From: CALMEC01 sp963777565
GTDB lineage: Bacteria > Actinomycetota > Thermoleophilia > Miltoncostaeales > Miltoncostaeaceae
Reading direction: 5' to 3'
Assembly (NCBI GenBank): GCA_963777565.1
Contig: CAVZQZ010000006.1
Span: 186,001 to 250,000, forward strand
DNA length: 64,000 nt
Positions 16,022 to 24,146 of this stretch are shown in pieces. Under the pieces are notes generated by a model that was not told the DNA's origin, made no database searches, and saw nothing but the letters and a program-made list of their open reading frames with translations. Position numbers and translations under genes: made by a program. The stretch's first letter is position 1. Every line of letters begins with the position of its first letter.

Positions 16022-17157
16022 CAGGCGGAAGCCGGCGGCAGCTCCGGCAGGACCTCGGCGAGCGTCTGGACGAAGCGGTCATTCTCGTGGGGCCAGCCGA
16101 TCGTGACCCGGATCGCCGCGGGCGCCCCGAATCCCCGGGTCGGTCGCACGATCACCCCTCGCGCGAGCAACGCGTCGAAGCATGCGCCGGCGCGTTCTGG
16201 CGACGCGAGGTCGACGAGCAGGAAGTTCGCGGTGGACGGCATCGGCGCGAGCCCCAGCCCTCGGAGGGCGCTGTCAACCCTCGAGCGCTCGGACGCCGTG
16301 ATGGCAACCCGCTCCGGCAGATGCGCGTCGACCTCGCGCAGCGTCGCGACGGCAGCGGCTTGCGCGAGTCCGCTGACGTCGAACACGTTCCGCACGCGTG
16401 CGATCCCTCCCAGGAGGTCGCGCGGCGCCATCAGGTAGCCGACCCGGACCCCAGCGAGGCCGAACACCTTGCTGAACGTCCGGGTCGCTGCCAGGTTGCG
16501 TCCGTCGCGGATCAGTTCGGCGCCGTTGTGGCCGCCCTCCGGTAGATACTCGAAGTACGCTTCGTCGAGCACCGGAAGGACGTGCGGGGGAAGCCGGTCG
16601 AGGAACGCGACGAGCGCGGGCTCGTCCACCGCCGCGCCGGTGGGGTTGTTGGGGCTGACGACGACGACCAGCTTGGTGCGCGGCCCGATCGCCGCGAGCA
16701 TCGCGTCGAGGTCGTAGGCGCCGTCGCCGGCGAGCGGGACGAGGACCGGCTCGCCGCCCATCATGAGCGCGCCCTGCCGCCAGGAGATGAACGACGGCCA
16801 GCCCATCACCACCTGATCCCCGGGATCGATGGTCGCGAGGCAGATCAGCTTGATGAGGCTGTCGACCCCGTTGCCGGGGAGGATCTGGTCGGTCGGCACG
16901 AGCGTGTGCCGCTCGAGCGCGTCGCGGAGCGCCCAGCAACCGGGGTCGGGATACAGGCGCTGGTTCGCGGCGGCGTCGGCGATGGCCTGCTGGGCACCCG
17001 GGAACGGCGCGAAGGGCCCCTCGTTGGACGCGAGCTTCACCACCTCCTCGATGCCGGTCTCGAGGCGGACGGCCTCGATCGGCCGGCCCGGCTCGTAGGG
17101 ATCGACCGCGTCGAGCGCAGCCCGGAGGAGTCCGGGCGGGAGCGGCTGCACATCCAT
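16021..17157 (-). CDS. hisC: histidinol-phosphate aminotransferase
   Basis: A 378-residue class I/II PLP aminotransferase. Key stretches are KLASNEGPF near the N-terminus, SPNNPTG, DEAYFEY and the Schiff-base lysine in TRTFSKVFGLAGVRVGY. HisC converts imidazole-acetol phosphate to histidinol phosphate; closely related enzymes act on phenylalanine or other substrates and cannot be excluded. No other his genes are nearby. ATG at 17157; a TACGAT box lies 11 nt upstream. Confidence 0.85.
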   Translation of the reverse strand: MDVQPLPPGLLRAALDAVDPYEPGRPIEAVRLETGIEEVVKLASNEGPFAPFPGAQQAIADAAANQRLYPDPGCWALRDALERHTLVPTDQILPGNGVDSLIKLICLATIDPGDQVVMGWPSFISWRQGALMMGGEPVLVPLAGDGAYDLDAMLAAIGPRTKLVVVVSPNNPTGAAVDEPALVAFLDRLPPHVLPVLDEAYFEYLPEGGHNGAELIRDGRNLAATRTFSKVFGLAGVRVGYLMAPRDLLGGIARVRNVFDVSGLAQAAAVATLREVDAHLPERVAITASERSRVDSALRGLGLAPMPSTANFLLVDLASPERAGACFDALLARGVIVRPTRGFGAPAAIRVTIGWPHENDRFVQTLAEVLPELPPASA

Positions 17158-17197
17158 CGGCGGGCTCGATCGTACAGCGCGGCCGGGACGGCGGCAC

Positions 17198-17203
17198 TAC
17201 ACT
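17198..17203 (+). promoter_or_regulatory. leaderless-type -10 box (TACACT)
   Basis: TACACT is followed by exactly 7 nt and then the ATG at 17211. No ribosome binding site is present, so the transcript of the Lon-N-like gene probably begins at or beside its start codon. Confidence 0.5.
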
Positions 17204-17210
17204 GAAATTC

Positions 17211-17840
17211 ATGTCCGATCTCGACCAGCGCGACCTCGGTCTCTTCCCACTCGGGATGGTGCTGCTGCCCGGCGAGCGGGTGCCGCTCCACATCTTCGAG
17301 CCCCGCTACCGCGCGCTCATCGCCGACTGCACGCTGGCCGCCCAACCGTTCGTGCTCTCGCTGGCGGCCGACGAGGGAGTGGCGCGAATCGGTTGCACCG
17401 CGCATCCCGACGCCCTCCTGCGCCGGTTCGCCGACGGCCGGATGAACATCGTGGTGGTCGGCGGCGAGCGCGTGGAGATCGTCGAGCAGACCTCCGGGGA
17501 GCTGTATCTCACCACCCGGATCCGGGTGGTGCCGGACCTCGACGCCACGACGGACGCCACGGTGGCGGCGGCAGTCACCGAGCGCTTCCGGCGGCTCGCC
17601 GAGACGGTGGCCGGCGCTCCGCGCGAGCCGGACGTCACTCCCGAGGTTCCGCTCTCATATGCGGTCGCCGGCGCGCTGGAGCTCGACCCGCCGACCAAGC
17701 AGAAGCTCCTCGAGCTGCGGTCCGAGCCGGAGCGGCTGGCGATCGTGCGGACGCTCCTCGACACTGCCCTGGAGGGGCTCGACCGGCAGGAGGTCGCGGC
17801 TGAGCGGGCCTCGACGAACGGCAAGGTCACGCTGCAATGA
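17211..17840 (+). CDS. Lon N-terminal-domain (LON substrate-binding) protein
   Basis: A 209-residue protein consisting only of the Lon N-terminal fold: LGLFPLGMVLLPGERVPLHIFEPRYRALI is the diagnostic opening, and no AAA+ or protease domain follows. Family members are thought to bind peptides or act as adaptors, but their function is not settled. The TGA overlaps the ygfZ start (ATGA), so the two are co-expressed. Confidence 0.9.
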   Translation: MSDLDQRDLGLFPLGMVLLPGERVPLHIFEPRYRALIADCTLAAQPFVLSLAADEGVARIGCTAHPDALLRRFADGRMNIVVVGGERVEIVEQTSGELYLTTRIRVVPDLDATTDATVAAAVTERFRRLAETVAGAPREPDVTPEVPLSYAVAGALELDPPTKQKLLELRSEPERLAIVRTLLDTALEGLDRQEVAAERASTNGKVTLQ

Positions 17841-18709
17841 CGGCGGGCACGGTTGCGCCGCTCGCCGTGGCGGGCACGTGCGAGCTCGTATGGGTCGACG
17901 GGCCCGACGCCGCGAGCTTCTTGCAGGGGCTTCTCACGAACGACGTCGCCGCGCTCGAGGCCGGAGGGTCGTGCTCGGCGCTCATCCTCGACAACAAGGG
18001 ACATATCCGCAGCGCGATGCGGGTCGCGCGCACCGGCCCCGAGGCATTCACCCTGGTTGCCGCGGCGGGCGACGGCGAGCCAATCGTCGCGCTGCTCGAT
18101 GAGTACCATTTCTCCGAGGACGTCGACATCATCGGCCCCGAGGTCTTCGCCGCGGTCACCGTCGCGGGATCGCTCGACCGGCCGGTCGCCGGCGCCGACC
18201 TGGTGCTCCACGGCGAGATCCCCGGTACCACCGACGCGATCGGCGTCGACCCCACCGTGATCATCGGCGCGGTCGGCGGAGCCGCGGGATCGCCCGAGGA
18301 GCTCGAGATCCTCAGGATCGAGGCGGGGGTGCCCCGCGTCGGCGTCGACGTCGGCCCGACCAACCTGGTCCAGGAGGCGGGACTGGAGGCCACGACCGTG
18401 TCGTTCGACAAGGGTTGCTACCTGGGCCAGGAGACGGTGGCGCGGGTCGCCTACCGGGGCAAAGTCAACCGCCGGCTCCGGGGGCTCGACCTGGCCGCTC
18501 CCGTGGCCCCGGGCGCCACGGTGCGGCTCCAGGGACGCGACGTCGGCGTCGTCACGAGCAGCGCCGTCAGCCCGCGCCTGGGCCCGATCGCCCTCGCGAT
18601 GATCCGCTCCGAGGCCGCTCCGGGAACGCCCGTCGAGGTCGACGGCTCGGCCGGCACGGCCGTCGTGGTCGAGTTGCCGTTTACAAATCCATTGCATCGA
18701 TCGCAGTAA
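17837..18709 (+). CDS. ygfZ: YgfZ/GcvT-family folate-binding protein
   Basis: A 290-residue protein of the GcvT-like fold with the signature KGCYLGQE, whose cysteine is essential in YgfZ. The family uses folate and supports assembly or repair of certain iron-sulfur enzymes. DAASFLQGLLTNDV near the N-terminus is also typical. It is translationally coupled to the Lon-N-like gene by a four-base overlap. Confidence 0.93.
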   Translation: MTAGTVAPLAVAGTCELVWVDGPDAASFLQGLLTNDVAALEAGGSCSALILDNKGHIRSAMRVARTGPEAFTLVAAAGDGEPIVALLDEYHFSEDVDIIGPEVFAAVTVAGSLDRPVAGADLVLHGEIPGTTDAIGVDPTVIIGAVGGAAGSPEELEILRIEAGVPRVGVDVGPTNLVQEAGLEATTVSFDKGCYLGQETVARVAYRGKVNRRLRGLDLAAPVAPGATVRLQGRDVGVVTSSAVSPRLGPIALAMIRSEAAPGTPVEVDGSAGTAVVVELPFTNPLHRSQ

Positions 18710-18788
18710 GAACCCTCCTCTCGATCCGTCGTACTCACAGATGGGATCGAGGTTCGCGGTTCCCGCGCCGCCCAACCAGGAGGTTTTC

Positions 18789-19670
18789 ATGCGTTTGAGG
18801 TCAAGAATTCTGTTAACCGCCGGGCTCGCGTGTCTTTCGACGGCCGCGGTGGCCGGCGGCGCGCTGGCTCACGGCGGCGACCACAAGTCGAAGTTCGGAA
18901 AGTTCTCCAAGCGCGGCCACGCGGACCTCAAGGTCGAGGTGCGCGGCGCGATCACGGCGCTGACGACCGACTCGATCACGGTCTCCGCGGCCCAGGCCGC
19001 CCAGGCCCCCGTCGACTCGGTCCAGCTCAACGGCGCACCCCCGGCCGCGGCCCCGACCGGCCTCGACTGGACGTGCGCGATCCCGGCGGGATCCGACGTG
19101 ACCGGCTTCGCGAAGGACGATATCGTCAAGCTCGCCTGCCGCAGCTCGAACGGCGTGCTGACGGCCTACAAGCTCCGCTCGGCAGGAAAGTCGGCGGCGA
19201 AGTTGGTTCAGGACCGCGGCCACGGGAAGCGCGGCTTCTCCGTCGAGGTCGAAGCCCGCGGCTCGGTCGTCCTGGCCGACCAGACGTCCATCACGGTCGA
19301 CCCCGGCACGACCACCGACGCGCTCCTCCCGTTCACCTGCCAGATCGGTCCGCGCACGCGCTCGTTCGGCGTCCTCGCGCCGAATGACATCGTGAAGATC
19401 GAGTGCAAGAGCAAGCACGGCGCGCTCGTCGCGAAGAAGATCAAGAAGAAGGGCGCCCCGAAGGTCGGCGAGATCCAGGTCAAGGTCAAGGCCCCGATCG
19501 AGTCGTTCGGCGCCAACAACAGCAGCATCACGTTCGTCGGCGGCACGACCTGCGCCGTTTCGGACCCCAACCTGGTGACCGGACTCGCCCCCGGCAACTT
19601 CGTCGAGGCGAAGTGCACGGGCAACCCGCTCACCCTCGTCAAGATCCACACCGAGGACGAGGACAACTAA
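18789..19670 (+). CDS. secreted protein made of three homologous repeats (DUF5666-like)
   Basis: A 293-residue exported protein with a signal peptide (basic MRLRSR, hydrophobic core to about residue 25, ALA-like cleavage site). The rest is three repeats of 65-85 residues (about 45-131, 147-220, 225-287). Each has a V(E/K)(V/A) strand, an SIT strand, a cysteine, a hydrophobic-acidic motif (DDIVKL, NDIVKI, GNFVEA) and a second cysteine 21-22 residues later (96/117, 184/206, 255/276). The design resembles DUF5666-type beta domains with one disulfide each. It is very basic overall with an acidic last five residues. AGGAGG precedes the ATG at 18789. Function unknown. Confidence 0.8.
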   Translation: MRLRSRILLTAGLACLSTAAVAGGALAHGGDHKSKFGKFSKRGHADLKVEVRGAITALTTDSITVSAAQAAQAPVDSVQLNGAPPAAAPTGLDWTCAIPAGSDVTGFAKDDIVKLACRSSNGVLTAYKLRSAGKSAAKLVQDRGHGKRGFSVEVEARGSVVLADQTSITVDPGTTTDALLPFTCQIGPRTRSFGVLAPNDIVKIECKSKHGALVAKKIKKKGAPKVGEIQVKVKAPIESFGANNSSITFVGGTTCAVSDPNLVTGLAPGNFVEAKCTGNPLTLVKIHTEDEDN

Positions 19671-19690
19671 CCAACCTCCGTTCCCATCAA

Positions 19691-19728
19691 CCGGGCCCGG
19701 TGACCGCATGCGGCGGCGCCGGGCCCGG
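19691..19728 (+). terminator. terminator hairpin after the three-repeat protein
   Basis: CCGGGCCCGG occurs at 19691-19700 and again at 19719-19728. The sequence is its own reverse complement, so the two copies form a 10-bp stem with an 18-nt loop, 20 bp after the stop codon. CGCCATTTT follows, giving a short T-run in the transcription direction. Confidence 0.6.
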
Positions 19729-19754
19729 CGCCATTTTGGGAGCATGGCGCCGCG

Positions 19755-20390
19755 GTGATCACCCTCTACGGCATCCCGGGCGCGGCCAGCCTGGCCCCGC
19801 ACATCTGCCTCCACGAACTGGGCGCGCCCCACGAGTTCGTGCGTGTCGACGCCGATCGCGCCGGGCCACCCGGGTTCGTCGCCGCCAGTCCGCACCGGCG
19901 CGTGCCCGCGATGGGCGACGGCGACGTGACGCTCACCGAGTCGGCCGCGATCGTGATGCACCTCGCCGACCGATTCCCCGAAGGCGGGCTCGCTCCCCCG
20001 GTCGGCTCCGACGAGCGCAGCGACTGGTACCGGTGGCTTGTGTACCTCACCAACACCACGGCAACCGACCTCTACCAGTGGATCTACCCGGAGCGCTACA
20101 CGGACGTCCCGGGCACCGAGCCAGGCGTGCGCGGTGCGGCCACCGTGCGCCTCGACCAGGCGCTCGACTGGCTCGATGGCGATCTCGGCGACCGGGAATT
20201 CCTGGTCGGCCAGCGGTTCGGCGGCGCCGACGCCTTCCTGTGGATGCTGTTTCGATGGAGCCGGCATCTTGACCGGCCCGCATTCTCCCGGCCCAACCTG
20301 GGCCGCTACTGGGACGCCCTCGCCGAGCGACCATCCGTGCAGCGCGCCCTCGAGGTCGAGGGCATTACGCCGCTCGTGACGCCCCAGTGA
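19755..20390 (+). CDS. glutathione S-transferase-like protein
   Basis: A 211-residue protein with an N-terminal thioredoxin-fold GST domain (YGIPGAASLAPHICLHELG, then SPHRRVPAM with the cis-proline and LTESAAIVMHLADRF) and a helical C-terminal domain. Ser near residue 12 would be the catalytic residue, as in bacterial beta/zeta-type enzymes. GTG at 19755 is the start. Its stop codon abuts that of the convergent resolvase with no gap. Actinobacteria seldom make glutathione, so the thiol partner is uncertain. Confidence 0.88.
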   Translation: MITLYGIPGAASLAPHICLHELGAPHEFVRVDADRAGPPGFVAASPHRRVPAMGDGDVTLTESAAIVMHLADRFPEGGLAPPVGSDERSDWYRWLVYLTNTTATDLYQWIYPERYTDVPGTEPGVRGAATVRLDQALDWLDGDLGDREFLVGQRFGGADAFLWMLFRWSRHLDRPAFSRPNLGRYWDALAERPSVQRALEVEGITPLVTPQ

Positions 20391-21044
20391 TCACGACCGG
20401 GTGCCGGTTGGACGGAGGATCGCCCGCAGGGACGTCGGGCGCCAGAGCGCCCCGCCACGCGGGGTGGGCACGCCCTCCCGGTTGAGCGTGTCGCAGATCG
20501 CCTGGAGGGTGAGCCCCCGACGGCGCATCTCGCGGATCCGCTCGGCGATCTCGTCCGGCGTCGACGACGGCCGTCCCGGCCGGCGTGGCGCCGCCTCGTC
20601 CTGCACGCGCCGCGCGAGCACCTCGGCGCGGCGCACGAGGCTACGCGGCGTCCACCCCGCCGCCTCGGTGAGCACGGCACCGACGACCGCCCCGTGGTCG
20701 CTCCCGAGGTCGACCGCCGGGTCGAGCGCAACGAGCGCGAAGTCGTCCCGCACCGCCTCCGTCACGAGATCGGCGAGGTGCCCGAGGTCGTAGGTGAGCC
20801 GGTCGAGTCCGGCGACGATCACCCCGTCGGCCTGACCGGCGCGGCATGCCGCAATCGCTCGGCGCAGGCCGGGGCGCCGGCGTGTCCGTCCGGAACGAAC
20901 GTCCTCCTCGATGCCGACGAGCTCCCACCCGCGCTCGGCGCACGCCGCGGCGATCGCCGCGCGCTGGGTGTCGAGCCGCGGCCGTTCGCTGCGAGGCTCC
21001 ATCGGCCCCACGCGCACGTACCCGATCAGTCGCCGAACCGCCAC
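20391..21044 (-). CDS. degenerate serine-recombinase (resolvase) family protein
   Basis: A 217-residue protein with a resolvase-like N-terminal domain (LIGYVRV, then DTQRAAIAAACAERGWELVGIEEDVRSGRTRRRPGLRRAI and DGVIVAGLDRLTYDLGHL). A short recombinase-like C-terminal helix region ends GVPTPRGGALWRPTSLRAIL. The catalytic serine of the family's R-V-S motif is Gly13 here, and the RLSR motif is RLTY. It is also shorter than large recombinases. I infer it is inactive as a recombinase and perhaps only binds DNA. GTG at 21044, with a TAACGT box 7 nt upstream. Confidence 0.8.
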   Translation of the reverse strand: MAVRRLIGYVRVGPMEPRSERPRLDTQRAAIAAACAERGWELVGIEEDVRSGRTRRRPGLRRAIAACRAGQADGVIVAGLDRLTYDLGHLADLVTEAVRDDFALVALDPAVDLGSDHGAVVGAVLTEAAGWTPRSLVRRAEVLARRVQDEAAPRRPGRPSSTPDEIAERIREMRRRGLTLQAICDTLNREGVPTPRGGALWRPTSLRAILRPTGTRS

Positions 21045-21051
21045 GCCCCCG

Positions 21052-21079
21052 ACGTTACACGAAACCGGCTTTAGTGTAA
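21052..21079 (-). promoter_or_regulatory. promoter/operator of the resolvase-like gene
   Basis: On the minus strand TAACGT (21052-21057) lies exactly 7 nt before the GTG start, a leaderless-style -10 box. An inverted repeat TTACAC-N13-GTGTAA (21055-21060 and 21074-21079) overlaps it, so a regulator, possibly the resolvase-like protein itself, could bind here. The facing alkA gene shares this region. Confidence 0.45.
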
Positions 21080-21120
21080 TCCCGGGCGGGATCGCGACGG
21101 TCCGTGCTTCTCGCCGGCGC

Positions 21121-22008
21121 GTGAGCGGGCCGTCGCCGGCCATCGGTACCGTCCCGTTCGTGGAGTGTGTGCTCAGCCCGGTTCAGCCGTACTCGCTCGC
21201 CCGCGCGGCGTGGGGCGCGAACCCGACCCGCCGGATGCGCGACGGCGTGCTCGAGACCGTGTTCGAGGCCGGTGGAGCGGCGGTGCACGCCGTCGTGCGC
21301 CAGGGTCGCGACGGCGAGCTTCGCGCGCGACTTACCCCCGAGGCCACCGACGATGCGATCGCCACGCTGCGCTTCGTGCTTGCGGCCGACGAGGACCACG
21401 GCGCCTTCCTGCGCCTGGCCTCCGCAGACCCCCTGCTCCGCGAGGTCGTTTCAAGCAATCGCGGCCTGCGGCCGGTGCGCACGGCCACGGTTGCGCACTC
21501 CCTCGTGCAGGCGGTGGCCGGTCAGCTCATCACCGGCCGGGAGGCGTGGCAAATCGAGTGGCGCATCCTCACGCTCGCCGGACGGGCGCACGCGGGCATG
21601 GTCCTCCCACCGACCGTCGACGACCTTCGGTCCCTCTCGGCTGCCCAGCTCACTCGGGCGGGGCTCGCCCCCCGTCGCGCCGCAGCGCTTGCGCGCGTGG
21701 TGCGAACGCTCGACGTCGAGCGCCTGCGCAATGTCGACACCGCCCGAGCCGTGGCGCGGATCACCCGGGAGCGGACGCTCGGACCGTGGTCGGCGGGTGT
21801 CATTGCGCTCTCAGGGCTCGGCCGCACCGAGCACGGGCTCGTCGGGGACCTCGGGCTGATCAGGATGTGCACTCACCTTCTGGGCCGGCCGGCGACCGCC
21901 GACGACACCGCTCGGCTCCTCGCGCGCTACGGACGATGGGCGGGCGTCGCGAGCGTGTACCTGCTCCGCCATCCGCTCGCCCGCATCCGCGTCGCGAGGG
22001 CAGCATGA
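21121..22008 (+). CDS. AlkA-like DNA-3-methyladenine glycosylase
   Basis: About 295 residues of the AlkA type. The N-terminal part (PYSLARAAWG, RMRDGV) matches the AlkA N-terminal domain. The HhH-GPD part has SLVQAVAGQLITGREAW, a helix-hairpin-helix (LGPWSAGVIALSGLG) and the catalytic Asp in GDLGLIR. The enzyme would excise alkylated bases. The start is uncertain: GTG at 21121, 21160 or 21169; none has a good ribosome binding site. Its stop overlaps the M15 peptidase start (ATGA). Confidence 0.85.
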   Translation: MSGPSPAIGTVPFVECVLSPVQPYSLARAAWGANPTRRMRDGVLETVFEAGGAAVHAVVRQGRDGELRARLTPEATDDAIATLRFVLAADEDHGAFLRLASADPLLREVVSSNRGLRPVRTATVAHSLVQAVAGQLITGREAWQIEWRILTLAGRAHAGMVLPPTVDDLRSLSAAQLTRAGLAPRRAAALARVVRTLDVERLRNVDTARAVARITRERTLGPWSAGVIALSGLGRTEHGLVGDLGLIRMCTHLLGRPATADDTARLLARYGRWAGVASVYLLRHPLARIRVARAA

Positions 22009-22688
22009 GCACCGGCGATCGGGTCGTTCGCATGCCGTTGCGTTCCCGCGTCCTCGCGGCCGCCATGCTCGCCCTCGCGGCGGTCGTTCCCGCCGTGGCG
22101 GCGTCCTCCCCGACCCCCTTCCGCTCGAGCGTCTCGCGCCTGACCGCCGCGGAGCGCGCGGCCATGACCCCGATCGCCTGGCGACCGGGCTGCCCGGTGG
22201 GCCCCGGGTCGCTCCGGGTGGTTCGGGTGAGCCACTGGGACTTCAGCGGCCGGGTCAGGATCGGGCGCATCGTCGTGCACCGGGACGTCGCAAACCAGGT
22301 GGTCTCGATCATGCGGCAGCTCTACGCCGCCCGGTACCCGATCCGCTGGATGGTGCCGATCGAGCGGTTCGGCGGGAGCGACTTCCGGTCGATCGAAGCC
22401 GACAACACCAGCGCGTTCAACTGCCGTTACGTCGACGGCACACGGCGGTGGTCGGAGCACGCCTACGGGCGAGCGATCGACATCAACCCGATCGAGAACC
22501 CGTACGTGTCAGGTGGCAGCACGTCCCACCGGGCCAGCGTGCCATACCTGCGCCGGACCCCGCGGCGGCCGGGGATGATCGTCGCCGGTGACGCCGTCAC
22601 CCGGGCGTTCGCCAACCAGGGTTGGGGTTGGGGCGGCCTCTGGTCGGGCGCGAAGGACTACCAGCACTTCTCGGCGTCGGGCCGCTAG
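22005..22688 (+). CDS. secreted M15-family D-Ala-D-Ala carboxypeptidase-like protein
   Basis: A 227-residue exported protein with a signal peptide (hydrophobic core LAAAMLALAAVVPAVAA). The zinc-binding motif of M15C peptidases is present as SEHAYGRAIDINP, with the third ligand His in the late YQHFS. Such enzymes trim peptidoglycan peptides. It is coupled to the glycosylase by ATGA, an unexpected pairing. Its stop lies inside a palindrome shared with the convergent epimerase gene. Confidence 0.9.
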   Translation: MSTGDRVVRMPLRSRVLAAAMLALAAVVPAVAASSPTPFRSSVSRLTAAERAAMTPIAWRPGCPVGPGSLRVVRVSHWDFSGRVRIGRIVVHRDVANQVVSIMRQLYAARYPIRWMVPIERFGGSDFRSIEADNTSAFNCRYVDGTRRWSEHAYGRAIDINPIENPYVSGGSTSHRASVPYLRRTPRRPGMIVAGDAVTRAFANQGWGWGGLWSGAKDYQHFSASGR

Positions 22689-22701
22689 TGCACCACTAGC
22701 G
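22683..22701. terminator. perfect palindrome holding both convergent stop codons
   Basis: CGCTAGTG (22683-22690), CAC, CACTAGCG (22694-22701) is a perfect 8-bp inverted repeat. Each arm contains the TAG stop of one of the two convergent genes. It is probably a small bidirectional terminator; no T-run is present. The same CGCTAGTGC sequence surrounds the stop of eno at 48556. Confidence 0.5.
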
Positions 22702-23841
22702 AAACGAGGCCGTCGCGGCAGCCGCCGCGCGACGCACGACCCGCCGCCGCCGGATGACCCCGACGAGCAGCAGCAGGATGAGCCCCGCGATGAGCACGCT
22801 CCACCACGTCACGATCGGGGTGTCGTCGCCCTTGCCTCCCCATGCGACGCGGACGTCGGAGAAATGCTCGCGCCACGCCTTGGGAAGGTACCCGACGTCC
22901 TGGAGCAGGAGGAGGAGCTGCCGGTGGTAGGTCTGGTAGACGTCGGGCGCCGGGCCCTCACGAGTGAGGCTGTACCGGCTGATCCCGCCGCCGAGGTCGT
23001 ACTCGTCGAGGTGGGCGTTCAGCTCGAGCGCACCGAGGCGCACGTACTCCCGCGCCCGATCGCCGAGCGCACGCCACCGCGGATCGTCGCCGAAGCGCTC
23101 AGTCTGGGTTGCGAACTTGTTCAGGCTCACCAGGGTCTGCATGAAGCCGTTGAGCACGCGCGCGCGGTCGCCCTTCTCGTGCGCGTACTCGAGGTACCAC
23201 CGTCCTCCGGCGCTGCCGTCGGCGGCGATGCCCCCGTCGCGCCAGTGCACGGCGAACGAGTTCAGATACTCGGTGGCGTGGGTCAGCCCGGCGGCGAGCT
23301 CGGCGGGCGTCGCGTCGTCCGGGATGGCGGGGACGAAGAGCGTGAGGATCAGGCCCTGCCCCATCGCATCGCGCCAGGGCGGGCGGGTGCTGTCGGGTGC
23401 CAGGTAGGGGCTCTCGTTGATCCGGTAGCGGATCCCCTGCGGCGACGTGCGCACCACCGAGTACGAGACGATCTCCTCCACGCCCCGCCGGAATCCCGCA
23501 ACCTCGCCGGCGCGGTCGCGCCGCAGGAGGTCGCGCGAGGCGCTCACCCAGTTGGGGAAGAAACCCTGCCGGCGGTAGTAGGTCCAGAGGAGATCGGAGC
23601 CGGGCGGGCGCATGACGCACTTGCGGCATGGGTTCTCGCCGGGGTGGCCCTTCTCCCACCAGGCGTTGGCGGCGACGATCCGAGCGGCGTCCGCGGGGGT
23701 CGTCGCTCCGTCGCGCAGGACGAGGATCGACTTCCTGGAGTCGGCCGCCTGTGCGGGGGCCACGGCGAGGAGCGTGACGGCGGCGGCCAGGAGCAGTGCC
23801 GGCCAGAACCCGGGCGGGATGCGACCCAGCCGCACCGTCAC
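22696..23841 (-). CDS. secreted D-glucuronyl C5-epimerase-like protein
   Basis: A 381-residue exported protein with an N-terminal hydrophobic segment (ALLLAAAVTLLAVAPAQA) and a C-terminal membrane anchor (VTWWSVLIAGLILLLLVGVI, then a basic tail). The central part resembles the C-terminal domain of D-glucuronyl C5-epimerases: MGQGLILTLFVPAI, GRWYLEYAHEK and VLNGFMQTLVSLNKFA. Epimerases convert glucuronate to iduronate in polysaccharides. Activity on a bacterial surface polymer is inference. GTG at 23841 overlaps the upstream stop (GTGA). Last gene of the parA-ftsZ operon. Confidence 0.75.
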   Translation of the reverse strand: MTVRLGRIPPGFWPALLLAAAVTLLAVAPAQAADSRKSILVLRDGATTPADAARIVAANAWWEKGHPGENPCRKCVMRPPGSDLLWTYYRRQGFFPNWVSASRDLLRRDRAGEVAGFRRGVEEIVSYSVVRTSPQGIRYRINESPYLAPDSTRPPWRDAMGQGLILTLFVPAIPDDATPAELAAGLTHATEYLNSFAVHWRDGGIAADGSAGGRWYLEYAHEKGDRARVLNGFMQTLVSLNKFATQTERFGDDPRWRALGDRAREYVRLGALELNAHLDEYDLGGGISRYSLTREGPAPDVYQTYHRQLLLLLQDVGYLPKAWREHFSDVRVAWGGKGDDTPIVTWWSVLIAGLILLLLVGVIRRRRVVRRAAAAATASFR

Positions 23842-24146
23842 GCGAACAGGATCTCGTCGCCGAATTCGCCCTCGTCGAGGCGGCCCCGGATCTTCTCGAT
23901 CGCCACGTCGTGGAGGATGGGCAGGAGGGCGGCGACCGGGCCGTCGACGGCGTCCGGGTCCTTCGAGTGCACGCGGACCCTGCCGACGAAGCAGGTCTTG
24001 ATGCCCACGAGCTCCCCCTCGCGCAGCACGTGCACCTGGAACCCCCACAAGGCCGCCGGCGAATCCGACAGGCTCGTGCGGATCGGCTGCGGCTCGAGCG
24101 TGAACCGGCCGGCGGCGGTCTCGATCTCCACCCCGGGCTCGCTCAC
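23838..24146 (-). CDS. small hypothetical protein, 102 aa
   Basis: A soluble 102-residue protein with no signal peptide and one cysteine (TCFVGRVRVHSKD). The strand-helix pattern suggests a compact alpha/beta fold; I do not recognise it. GTG at 24146 overlaps the gamma-glutamyltransferase stop, and its own stop overlaps the epimerase start, so it is firmly inside the operon. Confidence 0.7.
   Translation of the reverse strand: MSEPGVEIETAAGRFTLEPQPIRTSLSDSPAALWGFQVHVLREGELVGIKTCFVGRVRVHSKDPDAVDGPVAALLPILHDVAIEKIRGRLDEGEFGDEILFA

Noticed and set aside
20391..21044. Resolvase as a sign of a transposon, prophage or integron
   Set aside because: No transposase, terminal repeats, attachment duplication or phage genes are nearby, and the catalytic serine is missing.
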